A DNA stretch of 34,858 nt from Candidatus Nitrosopumilus sp. (GTDB lineage: Archaea > Thermoproteota > Nitrososphaeria > Nitrososphaerales > Nitrosopumilaceae), in NCBI GenBank assembly GCA_013203245.1, contig JABMOR010000117.1:1-34858 (forward strand), read 5' to 3'. A model generated the notes under the pieces. It was not told the origin of the DNA. It searched no databases and saw only the letters and a program-made list of their open reading frames with translations. Of this stretch, positions 15,756 through 24,637 are shown in pieces; the first letter of the stretch is position 1, and each line of letters begins with the position of its first letter. A program made the position numbers and the translations under genes.

Positions 15756-16835
15756 ATGAAAGCCCTAGTTTATGAACAATATACAGATGATGATGATTTT
15801 TCTAAAATTTTAAAAATTAAAGAAATTCCAATACCTGAACCAAAATCTAATGAAGTTATAATTAAAGTGAAAACTGCTGCTCTAAATTATGATGATATTT
15901 GGGGGATGAGGGGTAAACCATTAGCAATTCCATTACCTCATATTTCTGGAACTGATGCTGCTGGTGAAGTAACAGCTATTGGCAGTGATGTTAAAACTAT
16001 CAAAATTGGCGACAGGGTTGTCTCACATGGAAATATGTCTTGTAGAGTTTGTAAGGCATGTACTGGTGGTCGAGAATTTGATTGTAGAAAACGAACCATC
16101 TGGGGTTTTGAAACAGGTCCACTTTGGGGAGGCTATTGTGAATTTACACATCTTCCAGAAGTTAACGTTGTAAAAATCCCAGAAGGAGTTTCATATGATC
16201 AAGCCGCTGCTGCATCGATGACTCTGTTGACATCATGGCATATGTTAGTTGGTAGAGCAAAAATTCAACCTGGACAAGTAGTCTTGATAATGGGCGGTAG
16301 TTCAGGAGTTGGAAATTATGGAATTCAAATTGCAAAACTTTTTGGATGTACTGTAATTACTACTGCTAGTCCAGACAAACTAGACAAATGTTTAGACCTT
16401 GGGGCTGACTATGCTGTAGATCATAGAAAAGAAGATTGGCATAAAGAAGTAAGATCAATTGCTAAAAAAATTCCTAAACCATTAGGTGATGTACCTGGTG
16501 TTGATGTTATCTTTGAACATATTGGTGGTTCTCATTGGAATAAAGAACTCACATTGCTAAACTATGGTGGAACTATTGTAACAACTGGCGCAACAACAGG
16601 GTATGATGCTAAGACTGATTTACGTCATATTTTCTTCAAAGGAATCAATATTTTGGGCTCTACTCAAGGAACTAGAGCTGAATTAGAACAAGGTTTGTAT
16701 TGGATGTCACAAGGTAAAATCAAATCTATAATTGATTCTGTGTATTCTTTAGAAAAAGCTGCAGAGGCCCATACAAAAATGCTCAAAGGTAAAGGACTAT
16801 TTGGAAAAATCCTAATCAAACCAGGATCTTTATGA
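15756..16835 (+). CDS. Zinc-type medium-chain dehydrogenase/reductase (MDR)
   Basis: A 359-residue MDR enzyme. It has a GroES-like N-terminal domain with the structural zinc cluster CRVCKACTGGREFDC (about 92-106), and a Rossmann domain with VLIMGGSSGVGNYGIQIAK. These support NAD(P)H-dependent oxidation or reduction of an alcohol, quinone or enoyl substrate; the substrate is not evident. Acryloyl-CoA and crotonyl-CoA reductases belong to this superfamily. The start at 15756 (MKALVYEQY) fits the family and a CATATATC box centred about 26 bp upstream; the ATG at 15747 would add three residues. A TPR gene follows after 1 bp. Confidence 0.85.
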   Translation: MKALVYEQYTDDDDFSKILKIKEIPIPEPKSNEVIIKVKTAALNYDDIWGMRGKPLAIPLPHISGTDAAGEVTAIGSDVKTIKIGDRVVSHGNMSCRVCKACTGGREFDCRKRTIWGFETGPLWGGYCEFTHLPEVNVVKIPEGVSYDQAAAASMTLLTSWHMLVGRAKIQPGQVVLIMGGSSGVGNYGIQIAKLFGCTVITTASPDKLDKCLDLGADYAVDHRKEDWHKEVRSIAKKIPKPLGDVPGVDVIFEHIGGSHWNKELTLLNYGGTIVTTGATTGYDAKTDLRHIFFKGINILGSTQGTRAELEQGLYWMSQGKIKSIIDSVYSLEKAAEAHTKMLKGKGLFGKILIKPGSL

Positions 16836-16836
16836 C

Positions 16837-17436
16837 ATGGACGATCCAAAAACAAACTCCATTTTAGATGAAGGTAATCGATTATTTTTACAAGGTAAAC
16901 TACATGATGCAATTTCATATTATGATAAAATTCTGGATGAAAATCCTAATCATGTAAGCTCTCTTAACAATAAAGGATATGCTCTCAGCAAACTAAAAGA
17001 TTTTGATGGTGCAATGAAGTGCTATGATACTGCTTTAGAGAGTTCTCCAGACGATCTTTCACTATTAGTTAACAAAATTTCCTCATTCCGAAAACAAGGA
17101 AAATTTGTTGATGCGTTATCTATCTGTAATAGTATACTGGATAATAATTCAAAATATAACATTGCACTATACCATAAAGAGCGAATATTATTTTCAATGG
17201 GGAATTTTGATGAATCCATTACATGTTGCAATCAAATTTTAGATGATTATCCTGATAATGGAGATGTTTTATTTGATAAATCATGTAGTTTTGTAATGTT
17301 GTTCAAAAATGAAGAAGCATTAGATTTACTTGAACATGCTATTTCTCAAGGAATACAATACAAAATTAAAGCTAAAAAATCAAAAATATTTGAAAAATTA
17401 TTAGATGATCCTAAATTTAAAAAATTAGTTTTATAA
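16837..17436 (+). CDS. Tetratricopeptide repeat protein
   Basis: The 199 residues are made of about five TPR units, for example LDEGNRLFLQGKLHDAISYY (from about 9), LNNKGYALSKLKDFDGAMKC (about 43-62), and repeats near 77 and 111, ending with a capping helix. No signal peptide or membrane segment is seen, so it is probably a cytosolic protein-protein adaptor. It begins 1 bp after the MDR stop and so is co-transcribed. Its stop abuts the dph2 stop in the opposite strand with no gap. The partner is unknown. Confidence 0.88.
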   Translation: MDDPKTNSILDEGNRLFLQGKLHDAISYYDKILDENPNHVSSLNNKGYALSKLKDFDGAMKCYDTALESSPDDLSLLVNKISSFRKQGKFVDALSICNSILDNNSKYNIALYHKERILFSMGNFDESITCCNQILDDYPDNGDVLFDKSCSFVMLFKNEEALDLLEHAISQGIQYKIKAKKSKIFEKLLDDPKFKKLVL

Positions 17437-18450
17437 TTACAACCAATGTGGAATTTCTAAATATTCATCAATGCTTTCTTTTCGTAAAACTTTGAGTAGG
17501 GCATTTGCTTGCGGAGTTGATAAAACAGGCTTGTCAAACTGATTATCTGTAGAAATTCTTGGGCATGCAACTTGAATAAAAGCATCAATACCTCTAAGAT
17601 TGTTTAATCGCTCGTTTGTAATATCAGTAAGTGCAAATAACTGAACTGCTTTTCCTTCTTTTTCTAATTCTTTTTTAAATTTCAAACCAAATACTTTTGA
17701 TAGTTGTCCTTCCTTTAATCCGATGATTATTCCAAATGATTTTGCTTCTGCTGCTTTGAATATTGCTAGACTCGCTTTCTTTTTTAATGTGCGTGCAAAT
17801 TCTGTCACTTCTCTTACTTCATTAAAATAAGGATCTAAAACAAATGTTGGTAAATTTGTTGATAATGCAATTCCTGCGGCATGAAAATTACTTTGTCCTA
17901 AAAACACGTAGGCATCTACTTCTTTTTTTAATTCTGTTGCAGGATAAAATTCACAACCAAATACTTGACCATCATTTAACTGTCCTTTTCCCTTTCCAAT
18001 TTTTACTTTAATTCCATTTTTTGTTAAAATTTTTTCAACTCTATCCATTTGATGCAAATGTTGACTATCTGTAACTAGTGAAATTATTTTTCCTTTTAAG
18101 AGATCTGTACATTTTTCTGCAACACTATCGAACCCTACATCATCAAAAGCATCAATTAAAACTAAATTTTTTTCTAATGATTCTGTATTGATCGTATGTC
18201 CAATATTAAATTGAATTTCTGCTCCTAATATTTTTGAACCCGTTGTATTCAAATCACAAGTTCCCCATGTGGTATCTGCTAAAACATATACTGGTATTTC
18301 ATATTTTGTTGAAATTTTAATTGCCATATCTTGAACTTGAGGCAACATGCCATCTGGACCATTTAATGAAACTGATGCTGGTTTCTTTTCATCTATTTCT
18401 TTGAAAATTCTTGCTTCATCTATTATAATCAATTCAGCTTGGAATGACAC
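17437..18450 (-). CDS. dph2: Diphthamide biosynthesis enzyme Dph2
   Basis: A 337-residue archaeal Dph2. The three cysteines that hold its [4Fe-4S] cluster are visible: C65 in WGTCDLN, C166 in VFGCEF and C296 in VACPRIS. It is a non-canonical radical SAM enzyme that adds a 3-amino-3-carboxypropyl group to a histidine of elongation factor 2, the first step to diphthamide. The start is a GTG at 18450. Length is normal for the archaeal homodimeric enzyme. It is a single-gene unit facing the TPR gene. Confidence 0.93.
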   Translation of the reverse strand: MSFQAELIIIDEARIFKEIDEKKPASVSLNGPDGMLPQVQDMAIKISTKYEIPVYVLADTTWGTCDLNTTGSKILGAEIQFNIGHTINTESLEKNLVLIDAFDDVGFDSVAEKCTDLLKGKIISLVTDSQHLHQMDRVEKILTKNGIKVKIGKGKGQLNDGQVFGCEFYPATELKKEVDAYVFLGQSNFHAAGIALSTNLPTFVLDPYFNEVREVTEFARTLKKKASLAIFKAAEAKSFGIIIGLKEGQLSKVFGLKFKKELEKEGKAVQLFALTDITNERLNNLRGIDAFIQVACPRISTDNQFDKPVLSTPQANALLKVLRKESIDEYLEIPHWL

Positions 18451-18514
18451 GTTATTAATTTAAATCAACTGTATCTTACAACAACTAAAAATGTCTGATT
18501 AGTTAAAGCAAGTC

Positions 18515-19843
18515 ATGGAAAAGGAAACTATACTTAATGTGGGATTTGATGATACTGATTCTCCTAAAGGAATGTGTACAACCTTTCTTGCTTACAAAAT
18601 TGTTGATTCACTCCAAAAACAAAAAATAGAATTTTTGGATTTTCCACGATTAATTCGATTTAATCCTAATATTCCTTGGAAAACAAGGGGAAATGGAGCG
18701 GTTTCTTTTAAAATAAAGACAAAAGCTCCATCTAAAATAAAAAATCAAATAAAAAATCTTGTTTCAAAGTATTCTGATATTAAAAACGGTGCAAATCCTG
18801 GACTAGTATTTTTTGAAAGTGATACAATTCCAATTCAATTTACAAAATTTAGCAAATTAGCTTTATGGCAATTAATTAATCGAAATAATGCAAAAACATT
18901 TGCTAAAAGAAATAATCTTGAAATCTATTATCAGGGAAATGGTCAAGGGTTGGTTGGTGCAATAGGTGCAATAGGTTATGATTTTGATGATCATACATTA
19001 GAACTATTGAGTTATAGAAAAAAATCAAAGTTTGGAACAGAAAGAAAAATTTCTATTAAAAGTGTTAAAGACATGCAGGAGAAAACTTTTCCTAATACGT
19101 TTAATAGTTTTGATACTAAGAAAGGCAGAATTATGATTACTCCTCATGGACCAGATCCTGTTTTCTACGGTGTTAGAGGAGAAAATGTAGATTCTTTAGT
19201 TTATGCTACTAAAATTCTAAAAACAACTGAAAAATTAGATGGTTACATGATATTCAAATCTAATCAAGGAACTGGTGATCATTTAGAAAATGAATTAAAT
19301 TTTGAAAACATGAAACCTTATGCATCTGGAAAAATTTCTGGAGTAGTATCTAACATGCCAAAAATTGTAAAAGGAGGTCACGTGTTTTTTAAAATTATTT
19401 CAAAGAATCATGAATTTTGGTGTGGTGTTTACAAACCTACTGGCATGACTACAATTGCTTCACATTTGTTAAAAGGAGATGAAATTTGTGTGGGCGGAGG
19501 GGTGAGAAAAGCATCCAAAAATTTCCCTAGAATAATTAATTTAGAATTTGTTGATGTCATTTCACTTGTAAAAAATACCACACTATCAAATCCTGAATGC
19601 AAAAAATGTAATAAAAAAATGAAATCTAAGGGTCTGAATCAAGGATTTCAGTGCATTCGTTGTGGAAAAAAATCTTCTAAAAAAATATCTACTGAAATTT
19701 CAAGAGAGATCAAAAAACAACTCTATCTTCCAATAATTTCTGCTCATAGACACCTAACTAGGCCATTACAGAGAATTGGAACAGTTAACAAATCATCAAA
19801 ATTTGATAAATCCATTTCATGGTTTTGTGTTTATGGAAAATAA
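18515..19843 (+). CDS. tiaS: tRNA(Ile2) 2-agmatinylcytidine synthetase TiaS
   Basis: A 442-residue TiaS. Its N-terminus has NVGFDDTDSPKGMCTTFLAY, the kinase-like domain motif of this family, followed by RLIRFNPNIPWKTRGNGAV. An OB-fold follows at about 280-350 and a C-terminal zinc ribbon has CKKC (about 364-367) and CIRCG. TiaS attaches agmatine to C34 of the CAU anticodon of tRNA(Ile2), so that it reads AUA. The enzyme is archaea-specific and essential where tested. It ends 1 bp from a CAU-anticodon tRNA on the opposite strand, which is an initiator tRNA and not its substrate. Confidence 0.95.
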   Translation: MEKETILNVGFDDTDSPKGMCTTFLAYKIVDSLQKQKIEFLDFPRLIRFNPNIPWKTRGNGAVSFKIKTKAPSKIKNQIKNLVSKYSDIKNGANPGLVFFESDTIPIQFTKFSKLALWQLINRNNAKTFAKRNNLEIYYQGNGQGLVGAIGAIGYDFDDHTLELLSYRKKSKFGTERKISIKSVKDMQEKTFPNTFNSFDTKKGRIMITPHGPDPVFYGVRGENVDSLVYATKILKTTEKLDGYMIFKSNQGTGDHLENELNFENMKPYASGKISGVVSNMPKIVKGGHVFFKIISKNHEFWCGVYKPTGMTTIASHLLKGDEICVGGGVRKASKNFPRIINLEFVDVISLVKNTTLSNPECKKCNKKMKSKGLNQGFQCIRCGKKSSKKISTEISREIKKQLYLPIISAHRHLTRPLQRIGTVNKSSKFDKSISWFCVYGK

Positions 19844-19844
19844 G

Positions 19845-19919
19845 TAGCGGGGAGTAGATTTGAACTACTGAACTGCGGGTTATGAGCCCGCCGGGATGAC
19901 CTGGCTTCCCCACCCCGCT
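19845..19919 (-). tRNA. Initiator tRNA-Met (CAU anticodon)
   Basis: Read on the minus strand, the 75-nt gene folds into a full cloverleaf: acceptor AGCGGGG/CCCCGCT, D stem GGGA/TCCC, anticodon stem GCGGG/CCCGC with loop CTCATAA, and T arm AGTAG-TTCAAAT-CTACT, discriminator A. The CAT anticodon allows Met or Ile2. The A1-U72 pair and the three G-C pairs at 29-31/39-41 mark an initiator. No intron is present and CCA is not encoded. Its 3' end is 1 bp from the tiaS stop. Confidence 0.93.
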
Positions 19920-19939
19920 GAAAATAAATGAAGTTGAGC

Positions 19940-19951
19940 CGTATATACGCT
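19940..19951. promoter_or_regulatory. TATA box of the initiator tRNA gene
   Basis: The palindromic core GTATATAC (19941-19948) is centred about 25.5 bp before tRNA position 1, predicting a start at or very near the mature 5' end. Because it is symmetric it could also serve the plus-strand sugar dehydrogenase gene, although its spacing suits the TTG at 19963 poorly. Confidence 0.65.
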
Positions 19952-19962
19952 TTATCAAATTC

Positions 19963-21093
19963 TTGAAAGTAATTAATAGGATTTCAAGCCCTCATCTTTT
20001 CGTGGATAAAAAAATACAAATTGTTGTAATTGCTGTTGCTGTTGTATTTTCTGTGTTGGTTTTAACGTCTCCAACTGATCCAATTCCATTACCTGTTCCA
20101 AATTCAAATTCTGAAAATGATTTTGTAACTATTTTAGCTGAAAATCTCGATAAACCTCGTGCCATCGCTGTTTCAAATGATAGAGTTTTTGTTACTGAAA
20201 AAGATGGAACAATCAAAGTAATTCAAAACAACACTTTGTTAGAATCACCATTGGCAACATTGCGTAGTGCAGATGTCTTTGATGGTGGATTGTTAGGTAT
20301 TACATTACATCCAAATTTTTCTTCCAATCACTACATGTATGTATTTTTGACATATGATGAGGATGGAAATTTGTGGAATAAGATTTTAAGAATTACTGAA
20401 TCAGAAAATAAACTACAAAATGCAGAAGTTATTTTAGATAAAATTCCTGGTTCTTCATTTACAAATGGTGGTTTTATTAAATTTGGACCTGATGAAAAAT
20501 TGTATATCGGTACAGGTACCGTCTCTGATGCATCTCATCTGCCACAAGATCTTAATTCTTTGTCTGGAAAAATTTTAAGATTAAATGATGATGGTACTTT
20601 TCCTGATGATAATCCATTTCCTAATTCTCCAATCTATTCATTAGGACACAGAAATCCCCAAGGAATGACTTGGGATGATGATGGAAATATGTTTGTCGCA
20701 GAATCAGGACCCGAAAAAAATGATGAAATCAATCTAATTTTATCAGGAAAAAATTATGGTTGGCCTGAACAACAGTGCTCTGGCAATGAGGATTTTGAAG
20801 ATGCTATTCTTTGCTATGATCCAAGTATAGAACCTGGTGGCATCTTGTTTTATTCTGGGGATTCAATAGACTTTGAATCTTCATTCATTATGGCTTCTAT
20901 GAGGGCTGCAAATCTCTACCAATTGGATTTTGAAGAAGGATTGAGTTCACAAAAATCAATTCTTAGTGGTATAGGTCGTGTACGTGATGTAGTGCAAGGT
21001 CCTGATGGCAGTCTTTATGTAATTACTTCAAATACTGATGGAAAAGGATTTCCAGATAGTATGGATGATAAATTATTGAGGATATTGAAATAA
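19963..21093 (+). CDS. PQQ-dependent sugar dehydrogenase-like protein (aldose type)
   Basis: A 376-residue beta-propeller of the soluble aldose sugar dehydrogenase (YliI-like) family. An N-terminal hydrophobic helix (about 19-36) indicates export or anchoring outside the membrane. Family marks include GLLGITLHPNFSS, NGGFIKFGPDEKLYIGTG, LSGKILRLNDDGTFPDDNPF, GHRNPQGMTWD, AESGPEKNDEIN and NYGWPE. Members oxidise sugars using pyrroloquinoline quinone, though many homologues have no proven substrate. The TTG start is uncertain; GTG at 20002 would give MDKKIQIVV directly before the helix. HMG-CoA reductase follows after 1 bp. Confidence 0.85.
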   Translation: MKVINRISSPHLFVDKKIQIVVIAVAVVFSVLVLTSPTDPIPLPVPNSNSENDFVTILAENLDKPRAIAVSNDRVFVTEKDGTIKVIQNNTLLESPLATLRSADVFDGGLLGITLHPNFSSNHYMYVFLTYDEDGNLWNKILRITESENKLQNAEVILDKIPGSSFTNGGFIKFGPDEKLYIGTGTVSDASHLPQDLNSLSGKILRLNDDGTFPDDNPFPNSPIYSLGHRNPQGMTWDDDGNMFVAESGPEKNDEINLILSGKNYGWPEQQCSGNEDFEDAILCYDPSIEPGGILFYSGDSIDFESSFIMASMRAANLYQLDFEEGLSSQKSILSGIGRVRDVVQGPDGSLYVITSNTDGKGFPDSMDDKLLRILK

Positions 21094-21094
21094 A

Positions 21095-22351
21095 ATGCCT
21101 GACTCATCAATTCCAAAATTCTTTGAAAAATCTAGAAAAGAAAGATTGGATGTTGTTGCCAATTTTGCAAATCTATCAAATGAGGAATTGGAAATTTTAC
21201 AAAATGACAATGGGGGAATTTCTTTTGATAAAGCCGATAAAATGGTTGAAAATGCAATTGGAACTTTTTCACTTCCATTAGGAATTGCTACAAACTTTAA
21301 GATTAACGGTAAAGATTACGTTGTCCCTATGGTAATTGAAGAACCATCAGTAATAGCTGCTGCATCAAAAGGAGCCAAAGTTGCACGAATTAAAGGAGGA
21401 TTCAAAGTTTCTGCTGATGAATCTTTTAGTATTGGTCAAATACAAATGTTAAATGTAGATATTCCATCTGCTATATCACAAATAAAAAATTCTACAAATG
21501 AAATTCTCCAACTAGCAAATTCAAAAAGCAATACTTTGTCTAAAATGGGCAAAGGTGCAAAAGAAATTTCATACAAAGAAGTTAATACACCTTCTGGAAA
21601 AATGCTAATCGTTGAATTACTTATTGATGTAGGTGATGCCATGGGTGCCAATATTACAAATACAATGTGCGAAGCTGTCTCTCCCTTAATTGAAAAAATT
21701 ACTGGCGGTAGAGCATTACTAAGAATACTATCTAATTATTCCACTAGAAGAATGGTTAAAGCCAAAGCAATATTTGAAAAAGAAGCTGTAGGCGGAGAGC
21801 AGATTGTTGATGATATTATTTCTGCATTTGAGTTTGCTGATAATGATGTGTACAGGGCTGTCACTCATAACAAAGGTATCATGAATGGAACTATAGCTGT
21901 TGCAAATGCAGTAGGTCAGGATAGTAGAGCGATAGAGGCTGCAGCAAACGCATATGCTGCACAAACTGGAAAATATCGCTCTTTAAGTAAATGGAGTAAG
22001 GACGATGAGGGAAATCTAGTTGGAACTCTAGAAATGCCGCTTTCTGTAGGAATTGTGGGCGGAATTGCAAATGTTCATCCAGTAGCCAAAGTCTGTACAA
22101 AAATTCTGGGAGCAACATCTGCACAAGAACTTGCATGTGTAATGACTGCCACAGGCTTGGCTCAAAATTATAGTGCAATTCGTGCTCTTACAACTGAAGG
22201 AATTCAAAAAGGACACATGCGTCTTCATGCAAGAAATTTAGCATCTGCTGCAGGTGCTAGACCTGATCAAATCGATGAAATTGTTCAAAAAATGATTGTA
22301 GAAAAGAAAATTTCACTTGATAGAGCTAAAGAATTACTTGAGCAAATTTAA
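21095..22351 (+). CDS. Hydroxymethylglutaryl-CoA reductase, class II type
   Basis: A 418-residue HMG-CoA reductase with class II (Pseudomonas mevalonii-like) features: ENAIGTFSLPLGIATNF (about 52-68), EEPSVIAAAS with a Glu at position 83 as in the P. mevalonii enzyme, DVGDAMGANITNTMCE, HNKGIMNG and the C-terminal HMRLHARNLA with the catalytic His. It lacks a membrane domain. It interconverts HMG-CoA and mevalonate. In an archaeon the expected role is mevalonate synthesis for ether lipids rather than mevalonate breakdown. It appears co-transcribed with the sugar dehydrogenase (1 bp gap), without an obvious metabolic link. Confidence 0.93.
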   Translation: MPDSSIPKFFEKSRKERLDVVANFANLSNEELEILQNDNGGISFDKADKMVENAIGTFSLPLGIATNFKINGKDYVVPMVIEEPSVIAAASKGAKVARIKGGFKVSADESFSIGQIQMLNVDIPSAISQIKNSTNEILQLANSKSNTLSKMGKGAKEISYKEVNTPSGKMLIVELLIDVGDAMGANITNTMCEAVSPLIEKITGGRALLRILSNYSTRRMVKAKAIFEKEAVGGEQIVDDIISAFEFADNDVYRAVTHNKGIMNGTIAVANAVGQDSRAIEAAANAYAAQTGKYRSLSKWSKDDEGNLVGTLEMPLSVGIVGGIANVHPVAKVCTKILGATSAQELACVMTATGLAQNYSAIRALTTEGIQKGHMRLHARNLASAAGARPDQIDEIVQKMIVEKKISLDRAKELLEQI

Positions 22352-22359
22352 ACATGAGA

Positions 22360-22367
22360 TTATATAC
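22360..22367 (+). promoter_or_regulatory. TATA box of the histidine operon
   Basis: TTATATAC is centred about 26 bp before the hisG ATG at 22389. It predicts a leaderless hisG mRNA and explains why the longer in-frame start at 22317, upstream of the box, is unlikely. Confidence 0.7.
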
Positions 22368-22388
22368 CTAAAAAGTGAAAAATTAAAA

Positions 22389-23366
22389 ATGTCTGAAGTA
22401 AAATTTGCTATTCCAAAAGGAAGTTTAGAAGAAGCTACTTTCAAACTATTAGAAAGATCATTTACTAAAGTAAATCGAAAAAACAGAACATATCGAGTAT
22501 ATCTAGATGATCCAAGCATTGTTGTCAAAATGCTTCGTCCTCAAGAAATTCCAACCCTAGTTGCAGAAGGACTGTATGATGTAGGAATTACTGGAAAGGA
22601 TTGGGTCCAGGAAACAAATTCTGATGTTGAACCTATCTTGGATTTAGAATATGGAAAAATTAGATTAGTAATTGCATTTCCTGACAAATATCACTACAAA
22701 AATCTTGATGAAATGATTGCAGATTATGCTAAAAAGAAGAAAACACTTAGAATTTCATCTGAATATCTTACAACAGCATCAAAATTTCTAAAACAATCAA
22801 AATCTTATAAAAAATATTATGGTTCTAAAGATCCACTAATTGTTACTCCCTGGGTTAGACTGGGAAATAACAAAAGTGTTCAAATTCATTTATCATTTGG
22901 TGCTACAGAAGCAAAGCCACCTGAGGATGTAGATGCAATTATGGATGTAACAGAAACTGGTACAACTTTAAAACAAAACAAACTCAAAATTGTAGATGAA
23001 GTTCTTACCTCAACTGCACATTTGATTGTGAATAAAAAATCATTAAAAGATCCTAAAAAACGTGAAAAAATATTTGACATTATAACTTTGATGAGAGGTG
23101 CAGTTCAAGGCAAGAAATTCTTACACATTTATCTAAATGTTGAAGAAAAAAATCTAAAAAAACTTTTGACACAGATGCCATCACTCAAAAAACCCACAAT
23201 CAGTCCACTAAGTGAGGAAGGATGGTTTGGTGTGAATACCGTAATTCAAAAAGAAGAATTCCACAAACTCATTCCTAAATTAAGGAAGATTGCTCAAGGC
23301 CTTGTAGTTCATGAACCTAAACAAATACTTGAACTTGAGGAGATAAAACGTGACGAAGAAAATTGA
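22389..23366 (+). CDS. hisG: ATP phosphoribosyltransferase, long form
   Basis: A 325-residue HisG catalysing the first step of histidine synthesis (ATP plus PRPP). It begins MSEVKFAIPKGSLEEATFKL and has GITGKDWV and the PRPP-loop block AIMDVTETGTTLKQNKL. It includes a C-terminal regulatory domain (about 235-320, with MRGAVQGKKF and SEEGWFGVNTVI), so it is the long form that needs no HisZ and is usually inhibited by histidine. The start at 22389 fits the TATA box; the open frame to 22317 is within the preceding gene's end. First gene of a nine-gene operon. Confidence 0.95.
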   Translation: MSEVKFAIPKGSLEEATFKLLERSFTKVNRKNRTYRVYLDDPSIVVKMLRPQEIPTLVAEGLYDVGITGKDWVQETNSDVEPILDLEYGKIRLVIAFPDKYHYKNLDEMIADYAKKKKTLRISSEYLTTASKFLKQSKSYKKYYGSKDPLIVTPWVRLGNNKSVQIHLSFGATEAKPPEDVDAIMDVTETGTTLKQNKLKIVDEVLTSTAHLIVNKKSLKDPKKREKIFDIITLMRGAVQGKKFLHIYLNVEEKNLKKLLTQMPSLKKPTISPLSEEGWFGVNTVIQKEEFHKLIPKLRKIAQGLVVHEPKQILELEEIKRDEEN

Positions 23367-24637
23367 TGAGAATAATCAAAGTAACTAATGTTGAACAGTT
23401 TGCAGCTAAAATACTTCCAAAACAGCCTCAAAATAACAAAACTATAGTTGAATCGATTCTAAAAGATGTAAAAAAAAATGGCGATGTTGCAATTCGAAAA
23501 TATGAAAAAAAGTTTAGCAAAGCAAACATTTCTTCATTACGTTTAACTCAAAGTGAAATTAAAAATGCATATTCTAAAATATCAAAAAATGAACTTGCTG
23601 CATTACGATTAGCAAAAAATAGACTTGAAAAAACAGAATCTGTTGTTAAATCACTTTTAAAAAATAAAACAATTAATCATGATGGGGTAAAAATTTCAAA
23701 AAAATTCATTCCTATTCAGAGTGTAGGATGCTACATTCCTGGTGGATTAGCAAAATATCCAAGTTCTGCAATTATGTCTATAGTTCCAGCTAAAACTGCG
23801 GGAGTCAAAAGAATTGTAGTTGTATCTCCACCTAATTCTGATGGAAAGATCAATCCATTAACTATCGTTAGTGCTGATATTTGTGGTGCAAGTGAAATTT
23901 ACAAAACAGGGGGTGTGCAATCTATTGCAGCATTATCTTATGGAACAAAATCTATTCTTAAAGTTGATAAAATTGTAGGTCCCGGTGGTGCATTTGTTAC
24001 AACTGCTAAATTTATGATAAGTGATCAGACAGGAATTGATATGCTTGCAGGTCCAACTGAATTGGGAATAATTGCAGATAATTCAGCGAATTCAAAATTC
24101 ATTGCACTGGATTTAATTTCTCAAGCTGAGCACAGTACTGATACTTTTTGCTATTTAATTACAACATCGGAGAATCTTGCAAAGTCAGTGAACAAAATTG
24201 TTTCAGAATTAATTCCAAAGATTCAAAGAGGAAAAATTGCCCAATCTAGTCTAAAAAATAATGGATTTATTGGAATATGTAAAACTAATTCTGATATGAT
24301 AAAACTTGCAAATATTCTAGCTCCTGAACATTTACAAATAATGATGAAAAGTTCTGAATCTATATCCTCAAAAATTACTTCTTCAGGACTTGTTTTGATT
24401 GGAAACAACACTCCATCATCTGCAAGTGACTATATTCTAGGCTCAAATCACATTCTACCCACCAATGGATTTGGAAAAATCAGAGGCTCGTTATCTGTTT
24501 TGGACTTTATCAAAGTAAACACCCAAATTACATCATCAAAAAAATCATTATCAAAAATCTCAAAACATCTTGAAGTTTTGACTAATGCTGAAGGCCTTAC
24601 AAACCACTATGAGGCAGTAAGAGGTAGATTAAATTGA
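23366..24637 (+). CDS. hisD: Histidinol dehydrogenase
   Basis: A 423-residue HisD with YIPGGLAKYPSSAIMS (about 125-140), GGVQSIAALSYGT, GPGGAFVTTAKF, GIDMLAGPTELGI, the zinc-site QAEHSTD and APEHLQ, and the terminal GLTNHYEAVRGR. It carries out the two final NAD+-dependent oxidations from histidinol to histidine. The ATG at 23366 overlaps the hisG stop by one base (TGATG), preferred over the TTG immediately before it. Confidence 0.96.
   Translation: MRIIKVTNVEQFAAKILPKQPQNNKTIVESILKDVKKNGDVAIRKYEKKFSKANISSLRLTQSEIKNAYSKISKNELAALRLAKNRLEKTESVVKSLLKNKTINHDGVKISKKFIPIQSVGCYIPGGLAKYPSSAIMSIVPAKTAGVKRIVVVSPPNSDGKINPLTIVSADICGASEIYKTGGVQSIAALSYGTKSILKVDKIVGPGGAFVTTAKFMISDQTGIDMLAGPTELGIIADNSANSKFIALDLISQAEHSTDTFCYLITTSENLAKSVNKIVSELIPKIQRGKIAQSSLKNNGFIGICKTNSDMIKLANILAPEHLQIMMKSSESISSKITSSGLVLIGNNTPSSASDYILGSNHILPTNGFGKIRGSLSVLDFIKVNTQITSSKKSLSKISKHLEVLTNAEGLTNHYEAVRGRLN

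Noticed and set aside
19845..19919. tRNA-Ile2 (CAU), the TiaS substrate
   Set aside because: The A1-U72 pair, three G-C pairs next to the anticodon loop and the AGCGGGGTGGGG opening are initiator features; being next to tiaS is not evidence for Ile2.
22317..22388. Longer N-terminus for hisG
   Set aside because: The extension overlaps the end of the HMG-CoA reductase gene and includes the TATA box; the family start is MSEVKFAIPKG at 22389.
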